Shown here: piece by piece, positions 45,480-56,254 of the stretch
Position numbering within the stretch: position 1 is the first letter of the stretch
Layout: each line of letters opens with the position of its first letter
Assembly: GCA_013368315.1 (NCBI GenBank)
Contig: JAACJM010000095.1
Span: forward strand, 248,001 to 312,000
DNA: 64,000 bases
DNA from: Tetrapyrgos nigripes
Taxonomy: Eukaryota; Basidiomycota; Agaricomycetes; Agaricales; Campanellaceae
Direction: 5' to 3'
The notes under the pieces: generated by a model
Seen by the model: the letters and a program-made list of their open reading frames with translations, nothing else
Database searches by the model: none
Told to the model about the DNA's origin: nothing
Position numbers and translations under genes: made by a program

Positions 45480-47742
45480 GATGTCCAGAGTCGAGTAACC
45501 AGGTGTTGTCATAATGTTTCTGGTTGATGAGAGTTTTCTTTCCTTTGCAATTCACACAAGATGAATAATAAATCCCACAGGGACATAATATATTTGGTAC
45601 ATTATAAATAGAGGGGCTAATAGAGCCCAGAGGAGTGGTATGTATAAATATGTTACAAGCATGTGATAATAATTTACATGCGACCAGGCTCATCATCTGC
45701 ACTGTATGGGATGTGTCAGATACTCTATTCATAATAGAAGAGAAAGAGGGTGTGGCGTACCTGTAGTACCCACCATCATTCCAACTCTCAGAAATGATTT
45801 CCTCCTCGGAGTCAGACCCGAGGGATATAACGTCCATATCTGGAGAACTCGACGGTGGTGTTATGAGGTCCGGTATTGAGTCGGCATCCTCGTTGGCACC
45901 CGAGTTGGAAGCACTGGGGGACGTGGAGATTTCCTCAAATAATGGGGTAACCGACTGCGCTTGGCTCCACCCCAATGAATTGGAGGCGCTCATTTGGTCG
46001 AGGTCCCCATTGAGGTCCTCGAGACCCTCATTGTACTCCCTGTCAAACTCCCCTGAATACCACCTTTGAGTCATCTCGTCAGTGATCATATGAAGACGCT
46101 CCTCGAGCATTTTGCAGTTGGGATCAACGCTTTCCTTGTCGGAATCCCCCATGTCAACGAGACTGGCCTCCCACATTCTGAGGCGCTTGGTGGACTCTGC
46201 TTTTTCCCTCTCGAACTCCTCCGAATCCATACTCCCTGCGTTGGAAACGAGGCTGTCCGACAGTCTGTCGAATTCCTCGGCCATTTCGGCGTCATCATCT
46301 GTGTTTCTTTGCTGTGGAGTACCCCAGTTGGCAGCACCCCAACCGTCAGAGACAGGTTTGTTGTCACGGATGGCGAAACCAGTGGTCGTCATTGTGATCA
46401 GGATTGGAATCGGTGTGGGAGAAGGTGTGTCCATCAGGATAGGGGGCGACAAGATTTTGCCAATAATATCGTTCCATGAAAGAACGACCATCAGAGATGA
46501 TAGAGGGACAAGGGAGAGAGGTAGAGGCTTCGGAATGAGACATGTGTGCTAGTTCAAGGTCTTTGAGGAGCTCACCAGTTGGCTTAATCCCATTATCATG
46601 AGCGGTTTTAAAGGCATTCTGGACAGATGAGAAAAATCTGTCAAAAGGCTTTACTGACTCGCTAAAGAAGGGTTTACACACATCTTTGGTAGAGGGCTCC
46701 GTGACCGTGATGGTCGGAGTTTCCTTGACAAACTTTGCCGCATGTATGATGTGTGAGTGTCCTAACTTAATAGGACCCATACTCTGGGCTTGTTGCTTCT
46801 GGCGTGTTTGTTCACCAGCGCGTAGTTACCACGTCCTCGGCTTTTGCCTTTCCAAGCGCTGCTGCTGCCTCTATGGCGCTGGTGCTGCTGTTCCTCAAAG
46901 ATAGGAGGTTTGCCTTTGCATTTGATCGCTGTGATTTTGGTGGCATTGGCGGATTGAGGTTTCTTTCCACCACAAGCCTCCCAAGTATTAATGACATGAG
47001 TTTGGAGATTATTGAGTGTCTCGTGTTCAAAATCATCGATGTTGTCCTGAGTGATTTTGTTAATGATGTAGGCATAGATGTCAGAAGGGAGTTTGTTGAC
47101 AATGATCATGTATTGGAGATACATGGGGATCTCGGTGTTGTCGCCTGCATAAGTGATATGGGTTAGGTACATTTTGATGAGATCAATTGCAGCACCGGGA
47201 TGAGCGTTACGTGGGATCTCGACATTCATAGCTCATTTGAAGTTCTGAAAGATTTCAGCAGCTCCAGGCCTACCATAGAGATCTTTGAGTGTGTCCCACA
47301 TAACTCTAGCAGTGGTGATATTTTCGATTTTGGCACTGATAGCTTGAGTGACACGGAGTTTGATGACACCCATGGCTTTGTCGTTATCTTTTTCCCAATC
47401 AGCAACACTACCGCTAGCAGCAGAAATGAAGTGAGGAGAAGGCACTCCACTACCAGCATCAGATCCATCTTCATCTGTAGCAGCAGCAGCAGTGGTGCCA
47501 CCAGTAGTTCCGGCAGGAGCTGCAGGAGGAGCCGGTACAGGAGATGTGGATCCAACAATCTGGATTTCTCCAGGTTTGAGGGTATTGAGGACATAGGCGA
47601 TGCCCTGAGATTGAAGCCAAGATTTGGACTTGCTGGCCCAAATGGTATAGTTTGGTCCAGTGAGCTCTAGAACTGTGGACATAAAGCTTGATCCGGAAGA
47701 CATTTCAAATGTGATCTGGGGATATAATCGAACTGTCAGCAT
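45457..47742 (-). pseudogene. copia copy A gag and protease, disrupted
   Basis: Gag begins around 47703 (MSSGSS) with LELTGPNYTIWASKSKSWL, the usual copia gag N-terminal block, and runs to a TGA near 47233 after IFQNFK. The same frame reopens at 47229 and continues to 46762. After frame changes (46780-46364, then 46491-45457) follows an unusually long acidic Ser/Asp/Glu-rich stretch and the protease active site WLLDSG near 45490. A canonical CCHC zinc knuckle is not visible; the Cys in CPCGIYYSSCVNCKGKK may be what remains of it or a variant. Confidence 0.8.
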
Positions 47743-48006
47743 AACATCCTATATGCAAGATAAGCGGCGGTGTTAAGGACACGCCATGGAAATAAATTAA
47801 AAGCTGTGGCTAGCGTGCTTATGACAGTGATTATCCCCGGTGTGCATTATACCAGCTTGCAGCCATGCAGGCGCTACTGTGCACATACAGCAGCCATGAA
47901 GGCACATGTAAAGAACTTCTGCCACAGAGGGCGATGTTCAAGCAGTCACAGGGGCGCTACCAGGTATTACGCAGTCTAGGACTTGCTGCCAGTGATGGCG
48001 CGATGT

Positions 48007-48030
48007 CCAGGGCTTGCGGGGCCCATAACC
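48007..48030 (-). other. copia primer-binding site, initiator-tRNA anticodon-arm type
   Basis: Directly after the LTR end on the minus strand stands GGTTATGGGCCC. Its complement GGGCCCATAACC matches the anticodon arm of eukaryotic initiator tRNA-Met (GGGCUCAUAACC) with one G-U-type difference. This points to half-tRNA priming as known for Drosophila copia. Confidence 0.7.
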
Positions 48031-48314
48031 TGTTGAGCAGGCTATGTTCTATATACGTAGCGGCAACTGCATACTTACCTGGGGATGTAAAAGTGCTTGT
48101 TAGAGCGGTTTGTTAGAGGTTAAGAGCAATGAGTAGTAAGGGAAATCCTTATTCTTGTAGGGCAAACTATGAGCCCTTATGTACTGTTCTAGATAGTACA
48201 TGTGACTACTTATCTAAGAACTACTGATGTATAGTAAGCGTAACTAACTAGATTACTATCTAATCTATATCTAATCTAGTGTTGATGGCTGCTTACTAAT
48301 TCGCCAATTCAACA
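48031..48314 (-). repeat. LTR shared by copia copies A (5') and B (3')
   Basis: 284 bp with the same TGTTGA...TCAACA ends. On its left stands copy A's primer-binding site, on its right copy B's polypurine tract, so one LTR serves both copies. Confidence 0.9.
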
Positions 48315-51300
48315 CTCCCCCTTGCTAAGCTGCACCGTTAGTGTGCGTAAGCATAAAGGCACTATAAGCAGCTGAGGTTCATCTTTCGTTATTTGAGATA
48401 TGTTGTACCATGGTTCTATAATATGTTATACAAAAGCTCAGCTAGTATAAAACTGAAGTCCTAGTTGTGATCTGAACTTCTCGAATTTTTGTTTGCCAAG
48501 GTTCTTTGCAAACATATCAGCAGGATTATCGCTTCCTTCTATGAACTTTATTGTTACGTTCTCATTTGCTACATGTTCACAAATAAAGTGATATTTGACA
48601 GCAATATGCTTTGAACGTCGTTCTGTAACAGGATTGGATGCGATGAAGATAGATCCTTGATTGTGCCCATAGATGTCAATAGCTTTCATCTCGATGTTAA
48701 GTTCCTTTAAGAGAGCTTTTATCCAGATGACTTGACGACTACAGTCGCTAAGTGCCATATACTCAGCTTCAGTAGAGCTTAACACAGTTGTGGTTTGAGC
48801 TCTAGAGGCCCAGTAGAAAGTACCTCAGGCTAACGTTAGGAATGATCATTTGGGTCTGATGCCCAATCAGAATCTGTGTATGCAGCGAGACCAGTTACTA
48901 ATGGATCTGATTCAGTGATCTTTCTCTTGGATCCGTCATACACTAATGCATAGTGTCGAGTACCAAGAAGATAACGACAAATCCAAAGAGCTTTGGCTAG
49001 ATGATCATCTGAAGGGTTTGCAGCATGTTGTGCCATTTTAGTAACGGCGAAGGCGATGTCAGGACGAGTTCCTAACATGATGTAAAGAAGAGACCCAATG
49101 ACAGTTTGGTATTTTTGTCGAAGGACTGGGTCGACTGGGGATTTGTTTTTTATAGGATAGTATCCTGCAGGTAATGGAGTAGCAGAAGCTTTCGCGTTTT
49201 ACATACTGCATCGTTCTAGTACCTTTTCAAGATAGGTGCATTGATCGAGATAGATTTTACTGCCTTTCCTGACAATGTTCATCCTAAGAAATTCTTTGGC
49301 ATCGCCAAGATCCCTGCATTCCCATTTCTTCATAAACTTTGCCTTTAATTTGAGCACTAGCTGCTTGTCTGCTCCACAGAATAGGGCATCATCAACGTAG
49401 ACAATGGCAATGACAATGTAACCGTTTTGATTATATACGAAGATTCCGGCATCAGAGTTCATTTGTTTAAAACCAAGTTCTGCCATGGACTTGTCAAGAC
49501 CTTTCCACCAAGCAAGACCAGCTTGCTTAAGTCCATATAGAGCGCGAAGTAGTCGAATGACTTTGCGTTCTTTTCCAGGTTCTATAAAACCTTCCGGTTG
49601 TTCCATATAGATCTCTTCTTCGAGTATGCCATAAAGATAGGCACTACGAACACCGACACCTGAGATGTGCCAATTATTGAGGGCTGCCAATGCGAAGATA
49701 AGGCGCACTGTCTCGAAGCGGACAACTGGAGAGAAGACTTGATCAAAGTCTAGACCTTCAATCTGTGAAAAACCTTTAGCGACAAGTCTCGCCTTCTTAC
49801 GACCATCAGTTTTGATGTCAAAGACCCATCGGTTTTTTATGACTTTCCTATTCTCAGGACAATCTAGGAGTTGGAAAGTTCCACGCCTGCAAAGTACCTC
49901 TAGTTCTTCATGGCAAGCAATTTTCCATTCCTCTTGCTCTTTATCTGGTAAGAGCAATATTTCTCGGAGTGTCCATTCACGTGGAGATTTAGAGTCAATT
50001 GCATTATTAAGCAAGAGATTTATCATCTGTACTCCCCCTTCCCAGCATAGTTGTGCCTGGTCTTCTAAAAGATTGTTTCCATCTGTATTAGATGCAGAAT
50101 TCTCATCGTCTGATGTGGACAAGTGTGGTCTGAGACCTTCATCAGCGTCTCCTGAGTCACTTTGTCCTGCAGAACTAGGACCAGGATCCTGTGATTCTGC
50201 AGCTGCAGTTCCGTGTGGTTGGTTTAGCTCTCGCCATGCCTCACATTCTCTTGCGGCTCTATCAGTGTCACTCAGCTGCGACCTGTTTATCTGCATCGCG
50301 TGCACGCACACCAGGGGGCCGAGTGCTCCCCTGTCTCCAGGCTTGATTAGAGTCTGGTACAAATGTTTTTGGTGCTCTCCTGTCACGTTGAGTTTGTCTA
50401 GGTGCAGGAGGTGGATTCGGTGATTGCCTTGGTCGCCTCGGAGGTGTCTGTGGAAGCTGTGGTGGTGTTTCAGGTTCAGATTCAGTTCTCAGAGGCGGCA
50501 TTTCCGGTGGCGACCTCTGCAGACTCTGTCTGTCAGCATTGTCATGCTGAACATCAGGTCTCCTTTTGGAAGGTGCGTTGGTTGGTATGTAAAAGTGCTT
50601 GTCTTCATCTTCGCCGAACATTTGAGGAATATCCTCATTAGGATCATTTGGAACGTCTTTCAATGTTATAGGAAGTTGTTTAGAGTTTGTTGTGCTTTTG
50701 TCACATCGAGGAAACAAAGTTTTGTCAAATACTGCTTGTGGTGCAATAAATTTCGTATTGTTTTTTCTCATGAATAGATCACCATGTCTGCCAGGGGCTG
50801 GACCTAGATAGGTCATGAGTTCTGTTTTGGAAGCGAGTTTGTTCTTTCGAATTTTCGCTGGAACGTAAACATACACTCCGCACCCAAGTACACGTAAGTG
50901 GTCCATACAAGGCTTTTTCTTTTCCAGAACTTCATATGGTGTTATCCAGTTATGTCGCCACATCGGAGTGCGCGTATACAAATATACTGCATGTGTAACA
51001 CAAAATTCCCACCAGCTGTCAGGAAGACACGCGTGTTTGCGCATCGCCTCATCTTTGTCCATTATAGTGCGCATAAGGCACTCAGCACGACCATTTTGTT
51101 GGGGGGTGTATGGTGTGCTTTGTAGGATCTTGATGCCTTTGTGTTTCAACATTTCGATGAAGGCACATTTGATATATTCTCCCCCTGCATCGGACATCCA
51201 TTGTTCGACTTTAGACTTGTATTCATTCTCAACCATAGCGAGCCATTGGTGAGTTACGTGAACTGGTGTTTTCTTATTGTTTAACAGAAAAGCCCATGCA

Positions 51301-51448
51301 TTAGATGTAAAGTGGTCCAAGAAGATTATCATGTAATTGAATTTATGGTATGATTCAGTGTGGGGAATTCTTTAAGATCCGAATGGATTAATTCAAGGGG
51401 ACGCGACACCCGTCTTTCTGATGTTGGGTAAACTCGTTGTGGTGTTTT
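48315..51448 (-). mobile_element. Ty1/copia copy B, truncated in integrase
   Basis: Close homologue of copy A covering polypurine tract to integrase. It stops abruptly near 51448, where copy A continues (compare 44960); gag, protease and the 5' LTR are missing. The sequence beyond is the repeated tRNA-like/oxoprolinase unit. Confidence 0.9.
48438..51332 (-). pseudogene. copia copy B pol, disrupted
   Basis: The integrase piece (51332-50268) has MSDAGGEY and TPQQNGRAE and ends in the same linker stop as copy A. The RT frame (50386-49199) has KARLVAKGFSQIEGLDF, QPEGF, ALYGLKQAGLAW and the canonical YVDD, then stops at ERCSM. The RNase H part is split (49078-48836 and 48785-48438) by a 19-bp deletion relative to copy A near 48840. 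GHNQG again replaces the usual D-N motif. Copy B is better preserved than A in RT but cannot be functional. Confidence 0.88.
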
Positions 51449-51545
51449 AGAAGGAAATAAAAAGTAGCAGGACTTGAACCTCGCTTCTCTACTACTGATG
51501 ATATCCGCAGCGCATTAACCAGATATCCTATCCGTCCTGTCTTAC
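51449..51545 (-). tRNA. tRNA-like sequence, second copy
   Basis: B-box-like GGTTCAAGTCCT (51480-51469) and A-box-like CTGGTTAATGCGC (51522-51510) as in the copy at 18474-18560. No clean cloverleaf. It lies at the exact junction with the truncated copia element. Confidence 0.3.
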
Positions 51546-52780
51546 CAGTAGTTTTTCTAGTATACCCAACCACCGTCACCATTGTGGAGATGATACCCCA
51601 TCCAATCGCCTGAGCCGTGCATATTCCCTTTATCGAACTTATTCCTTTAGTCCCCGTTTTGCTGTAGGTATATCATATCATCATAATCTTTAACAATCCT
51701 CTCCATCATCCTCGCTTATCAGAGCCCACTTTTCTTCATCGGGTCCGTACATTTAGTGAACTGAGTGCCAAGCTCTGCGTGTGTGCCAAACTCGTGCTTC
51801 AATCTGCATCATCAAACAAAAGTACTGCTGTCAAAATGTGTCTGCCTTACCATTGCACTCAATCTTAGTTGCTCGCAGTGCTATCCCCAATTTTCTTGCC
51901 ACCTGCATATACTATTTGCATCGCAAATCCTGTTCGATCTACAGTGCGCGATGGATATTCAGAGCCAAAGATGAATTTGTAGCCTTATGTCTTTTGATTA
52001 ACATCCACGAGGAGCTTTTTCGGCGAGCTTCTGTTATTCCGTTTGTATGAACTATTGTATCAATCTTTCTCGGAACCATCGTAGTCTCTTCATGATGCAT
52101 TGAACGCCGATTCGAAACGAATACTACTAGCTTACTACTATCATATCTTACAAGCAAATTGCAAACTGTCTTCCGATGGTCGCAATTACCACTTATCCTT
52201 TCGATATCAGACAAACTTGAGCAATCCGACAAAACGATGAAGCTTTTGGCCATCTGATGTTTTGAACCCTAATAAAATTTCTGCTAATCTACATTAAAAG
52301 GACTTTCAAGGAAGACCATTTCCGTTCCATTCGCGCAAGTAGATTGAAATCTTCGTCTTCCCATGTATACAGTATGCTGCTTCCGAGTCTCAGAATTCTG
52401 AACAGGTGAATAAGTAGAAGAAAAGAGAATACATAGCGTCAAGTGATAAAACAAAAACTCAAAACCCAAAGCCAAAAGAACAGAGAAGACGAGAGAGAAG
52501 ATAGACTCGAGAGAGAGACTATCACGATCCAACGTATGAAAGCGAAAACTGAAAAGCGAAAACAAAAACAAAAACGCAAAGAAACTTGAAACGTAAGGAC
52601 CGAGTATGAAGTCTAAAGTATCAGATAACCCGATACTACTTAACAACACCTGACAAAGTGAAGACAAGTTTGACCATACCAAGGAAAAAGGCAAGAAAAA
52701 GAGGAAAATCTCAACCCCCCCAGAACGATAAACACTCACTCACCTATACTTAACACCTCGGTCCCAGTTCTGCACCAGCA
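51546..52780. other. Duplicated non-coding DNA (second copy of 18.56-19.86 kb)
   Basis: Indels relative to 18561-19860 disrupt all frames. No gene seen. Confidence 0.35.
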
Positions 52781-54870
52781 CCTGCACTCTCAGACCCCGC
52801 TCTAAACAGTCCACTAACGAATGTGAGACAGGATCCCCCCCCTTGCCTGCGGCGACAGTGTTGATGTTTGTTTGAAAAGACTTTTTTCAAGGGCTGAGTC
52901 ATGTTTTTGTTTTTGTTGTTGAGGAGCAAGGACTGTGGGTTGGGGGGAGATTAGAATTGGATGTTGGACAGAAGAAAAGGAAGAGAACGGAAAGAGATGT
53001 GAAAAGTGTTGGTGGTGAGGAAAGGGTGGGGGGAAAGGGGGAGAAGGGGGGAAGGGGTGAGTGATGTGGGTAGTGTGGTGAGCGGAGAGAAGGAGAATGA
53101 GGGAAAGGAGGAGTGTATTACCCAGGCTAAAACCAGAATTTGATATGCCGGGGGTCTAGTAGGCAACCCAATGTACGTAGTATGTAAGCTAATAGTACAA
53201 AAGAAGCAGCGTCAGTATCAGCAAATGCATTATATCCACAACGTCTAACTAGGAACGCCAACAGAAACAAAAATGAAAATGGGAATGAGAAAGAGAGCGA
53301 GAAAGAGAAAGAGAAAGAGAAGGAAAGCTGACTTGACAAATGAGACCAAAATGGAGCAAGGGGTACGTGGGTGACCCCAGGCGAGGAAAAAGAGAAAAAT
53401 AAAAAAATAAACTGAAAACCGAAAACCAAAACCAAAACCAAAACCAAGAAACCAAAACCCACCTGTATCGTAAACCCAGCCGTCGTAAGTCTCCCTGTGT
53501 AGCACGATAGGTTGAGGTGCCTCCTACGTCTAAGCTGCCAGTGTCTACATCAGAATTATCGTATGTGCATTGCGGTGTGCACGTTGCGTTACTGTGAAGG
53601 CGAGAGGCGGGGAAGGGGAATGAGGGAAGAGGATGAGGAAGAAAGGAGGGACGAAAGGATGAAAAGAATGAGGAAATGGGTCGGAATCATGACGCCAACA
53701 AAGATACAGAAAAGACGACTTGACTAACCCAATTACCGGTATCGCCTTCCCTTCTTTTCTCTCGTAACTCGTCAACGCATACTCAACCACACCCCCGTAG
53801 TCCAATTCAGTATACTCTTCAACCCGCTAAATCAGTCTGTGTCGACCAAGCCTCCGTTGGGGACATAAATTCCACCCGAGGTTTTCTCGTCCCTTCTTTC
53901 TCTCTTTTATCCCCCCTGCCAGTTAACTTGGATCCCGATGACGACGAAGTGGAAGATGTGGAAGCCCCAGACCCTTTGCATGAATGAGTGTCAAAACCAG
54001 AGAGGAAATCGTCTAGGTAGTATTGACGGAGGATGTGTGTGAGATATGCGTCGGCGGTACAGCCGACACCTCGAAGGACGAGTTTGGTCATGGCGACCAG
54101 CTTTGTGCTTTGGGATACCTGTTAAACTATATAAGCACTTTACCGGCGAATGGCAGGATACAAAGCAGAATGAACCAGATCGTACCCACCTGTGTAAATC
54201 CCACTTCTCTTGCAATAGACGCAATGAGTCTCTCGTACTGGGGGTATTTGTAGAAGTGCGCAAAGACAATGGCAAGGGAGCGGTAGCCTGAGGAGTGAAG
54301 GTGTTGGGGGGTTTGCTTGATGGCGGGCGAGTCTGAAATTTAAAGGTGTTAAGCGATGCAAGGAGATGGAGGACTGAAGGAGACGAAAGGACAGACGGAA
54401 CAAGAGAGAAAGAAGGGAAGACGCAAAGGGAAAAAAAGAGAAAGACCCACCGTGCTTCCGAATAGCCCTCACCACCTCCCCACCTACACCTCTTACTACC
54501 TCCCCCGGACCCTCTGCATACCCAAACATCTCATCCTTTACCCATATACCCCTTCTTCACTCTTCCATTCCCATCCACGAAAACCACCTAATGTTCCTCC
54601 ACCGCCGAATCACTCGTATACGCAACCAGCGTTACTTTTTCGGCTACAATTTTGGGACGGAATTGGTTGTTTATGAGAGCCACGGATGATGAGAAGGAGT
54701 GACGGGTGCCTTTGGGCTTGAGGAGGGCGTTGGTGAAGATGGTTGTCGAGAGGCGGATGTAGTCTGGAAGGGGAATACTCAACGTCTCCCCCTCCCTAAA
54801 TCCATCGCCCACCACCATGACTTGAAAGCCCCCTCCAACACCCTACACTGCCAACACTTTCATAGGTGAC
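52781..54870 (-). pseudogene. 5-oxoprolinase-like pseudogene, unit 4 copy
   Basis: Best-preserved copy. Pieces in order: PLPDYIRLSTTI-TNALLKPKG (~54790-54715), INNQ-RPKI-AE-VTLV, the TAG after VEEH, GYRSLAIVFAH and YKYPQYERLIASIAREVGFT (~54290-54200), RGVGCTADAYLTHILRQYYL (~54085-54015), EFMSP (~53880), GGVVEYALTSYE and GKAIPVIG (~53800-53730), GGTST (~53515), then VAA-type sequence near 52855. The deletion and TAG are identical in kind to the unit 2 copy. An intact family member is roughly 1,200-1,300 residues; this covers only scattered parts of the N-terminal half. Not functional. Confidence 0.75.
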
Positions 54871-56254
54871 ACCCCCTCTATACCGTATTTGGCGGGAGTG
54901 AGGACGACGTTGCAGGAGAGGGGGTGGATGGGGATTGTTGGTGTTGAGGTATGGGAAGGGAGCGGGTGGTGTAACGTTGAAGTCTGGGTAGGGAGTGGGC
55001 CCAGGGCAGGTTAAGGATGAGGATGAGGGCAAGAACGAGGTGTAGTAGATGTCGAAGGGGTTGGTGAAGACTGTAAAATGCGTCAGAACATGGAAAAAGG
55101 AAGAACCTCGTCAGTCTAAACTCACTGTATCCAACGACAGTCGTGTCCATAGGATGTCACCTTGACGATTTAATCAAGTCGCATAGAGTAAACCAGCAAA
55201 CCGTCAAAACAACGAAGAAGAAAAGGAAGAAAGAGAGAGAAAGGTGAAACAATTGTACATACCAGCGTAGGTAGACTTGTTACGTGCTCGCTGTCTTTTG
55301 TGGTCGCTGTTGTCGTCGTCGTGAAGGAAAACGTGTAAATGTGACAATTGGTTGTAGTTGTATCCTGAGCCGTAGGCGTCAGAGTAAGGGCATTTGTATC
55401 CTCCCAGAGTTAAACAGGAAGACGAGAAAAACAGAGTGTAAAGCACGCTGAAATCAGAAAGCTTCCATGTTTACATTTGTTACTTTCGGAAACCTTTGGA
55501 AAACGTGTGAGTGACAAATGTGAAAAAGTCGAAGGTGTTATGATGTCATTACCGGGCCCCTTCGTTTTTACACTGTGAAAATGCCAATTGTGATAAACAG
55601 TCTCAAACGCGTTGGCTATCACTCCTGTCAGCGTCCTCACAGAAAGAACGACATCATTGAAGGTCAGACTCGAGGGATCTATGCAACAGAATGCTATTGT
55701 GGTGACTCGGGCCGTTTGGATTTTCACGGAAACAGAAGAAATTCGCTCTTTGTTCATCTCCGATCAAACTTGTCAGTTGCTCGCCAAGACAAAAACTCTT
55801 AAATATACATCTATTATCACCTAGTAGGCTTTTTTCACAAACTAATTGGAGGAAGACTTGATAAATGAATAGGGAAAAGCACGGGTGAGTCACGGGCAGT
55901 AACCCACAAATGACGGCGAATCGGAAATGAGGGTACCCTCCATTGATTGAACAGCGTTCGATATGTGTTCCCCCAGTACTATTGGCAGTCGTGTCTAGAA
56001 GTAAATTCTTAGAAGTATGTACATAGGTAGGCAGGTTGACCAGACGGCCGGTTTACCATCTACTGCAAATATTGAAGGCGTGAGCTCGTCCTCTCGCTGT
56101 CGGGTGGGTCCAGGAACGTTCCACGAAACGTATCGCCACATTCTCCGAGATGCGAGTTGAAGAGAAAGAGCTGAAATGTAATGGATATTATACTTCTGAA
56201 GATGGTACAATGGCATATATATTGATTTCTACCTCAACTTACCTCAGAAGCGAT
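54871..56254 (-). pseudogene. Companion unit, copy 4, cut by Helitron
   Basis: Pieces match copy 2: YPDFNVTPPAPFPYL (~55000), LGGYKCPYSDAYGSGYNYNQ (~55400-55345), RISSVSVKIQTARV and LTFNDVVLSVRTLTG (~55757-55640), exon 2 (~56163 down), and the CTTACCTCAG donor of exon 1 at 56239-56248. Exon 1 is severed after AAGCGAT at 56254, where the Helitron begins. An 18-bp insertion CCGGGCCCCTTCGTTTTT-like sits near 55552; the equivalent site in copy 5 has a shorter one. Confidence 0.5.

Larger units (their letters stand above)
41808..48030 (-). mobile_element. Ty1/copia retrotransposon copy A, internal region
   Basis: The order gag, protease, integrase, reverse transcriptase, RNase H on the minus strand identifies Ty1/copia. 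Both flanking LTRs are present (41524-41807, 48031-48314), but the right LTR also serves as the 3' LTR of the adjoining copy B. Several stops and frame changes make it non-autonomous. No target duplication can be read because the right flank is copy B. Confidence 0.9.
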
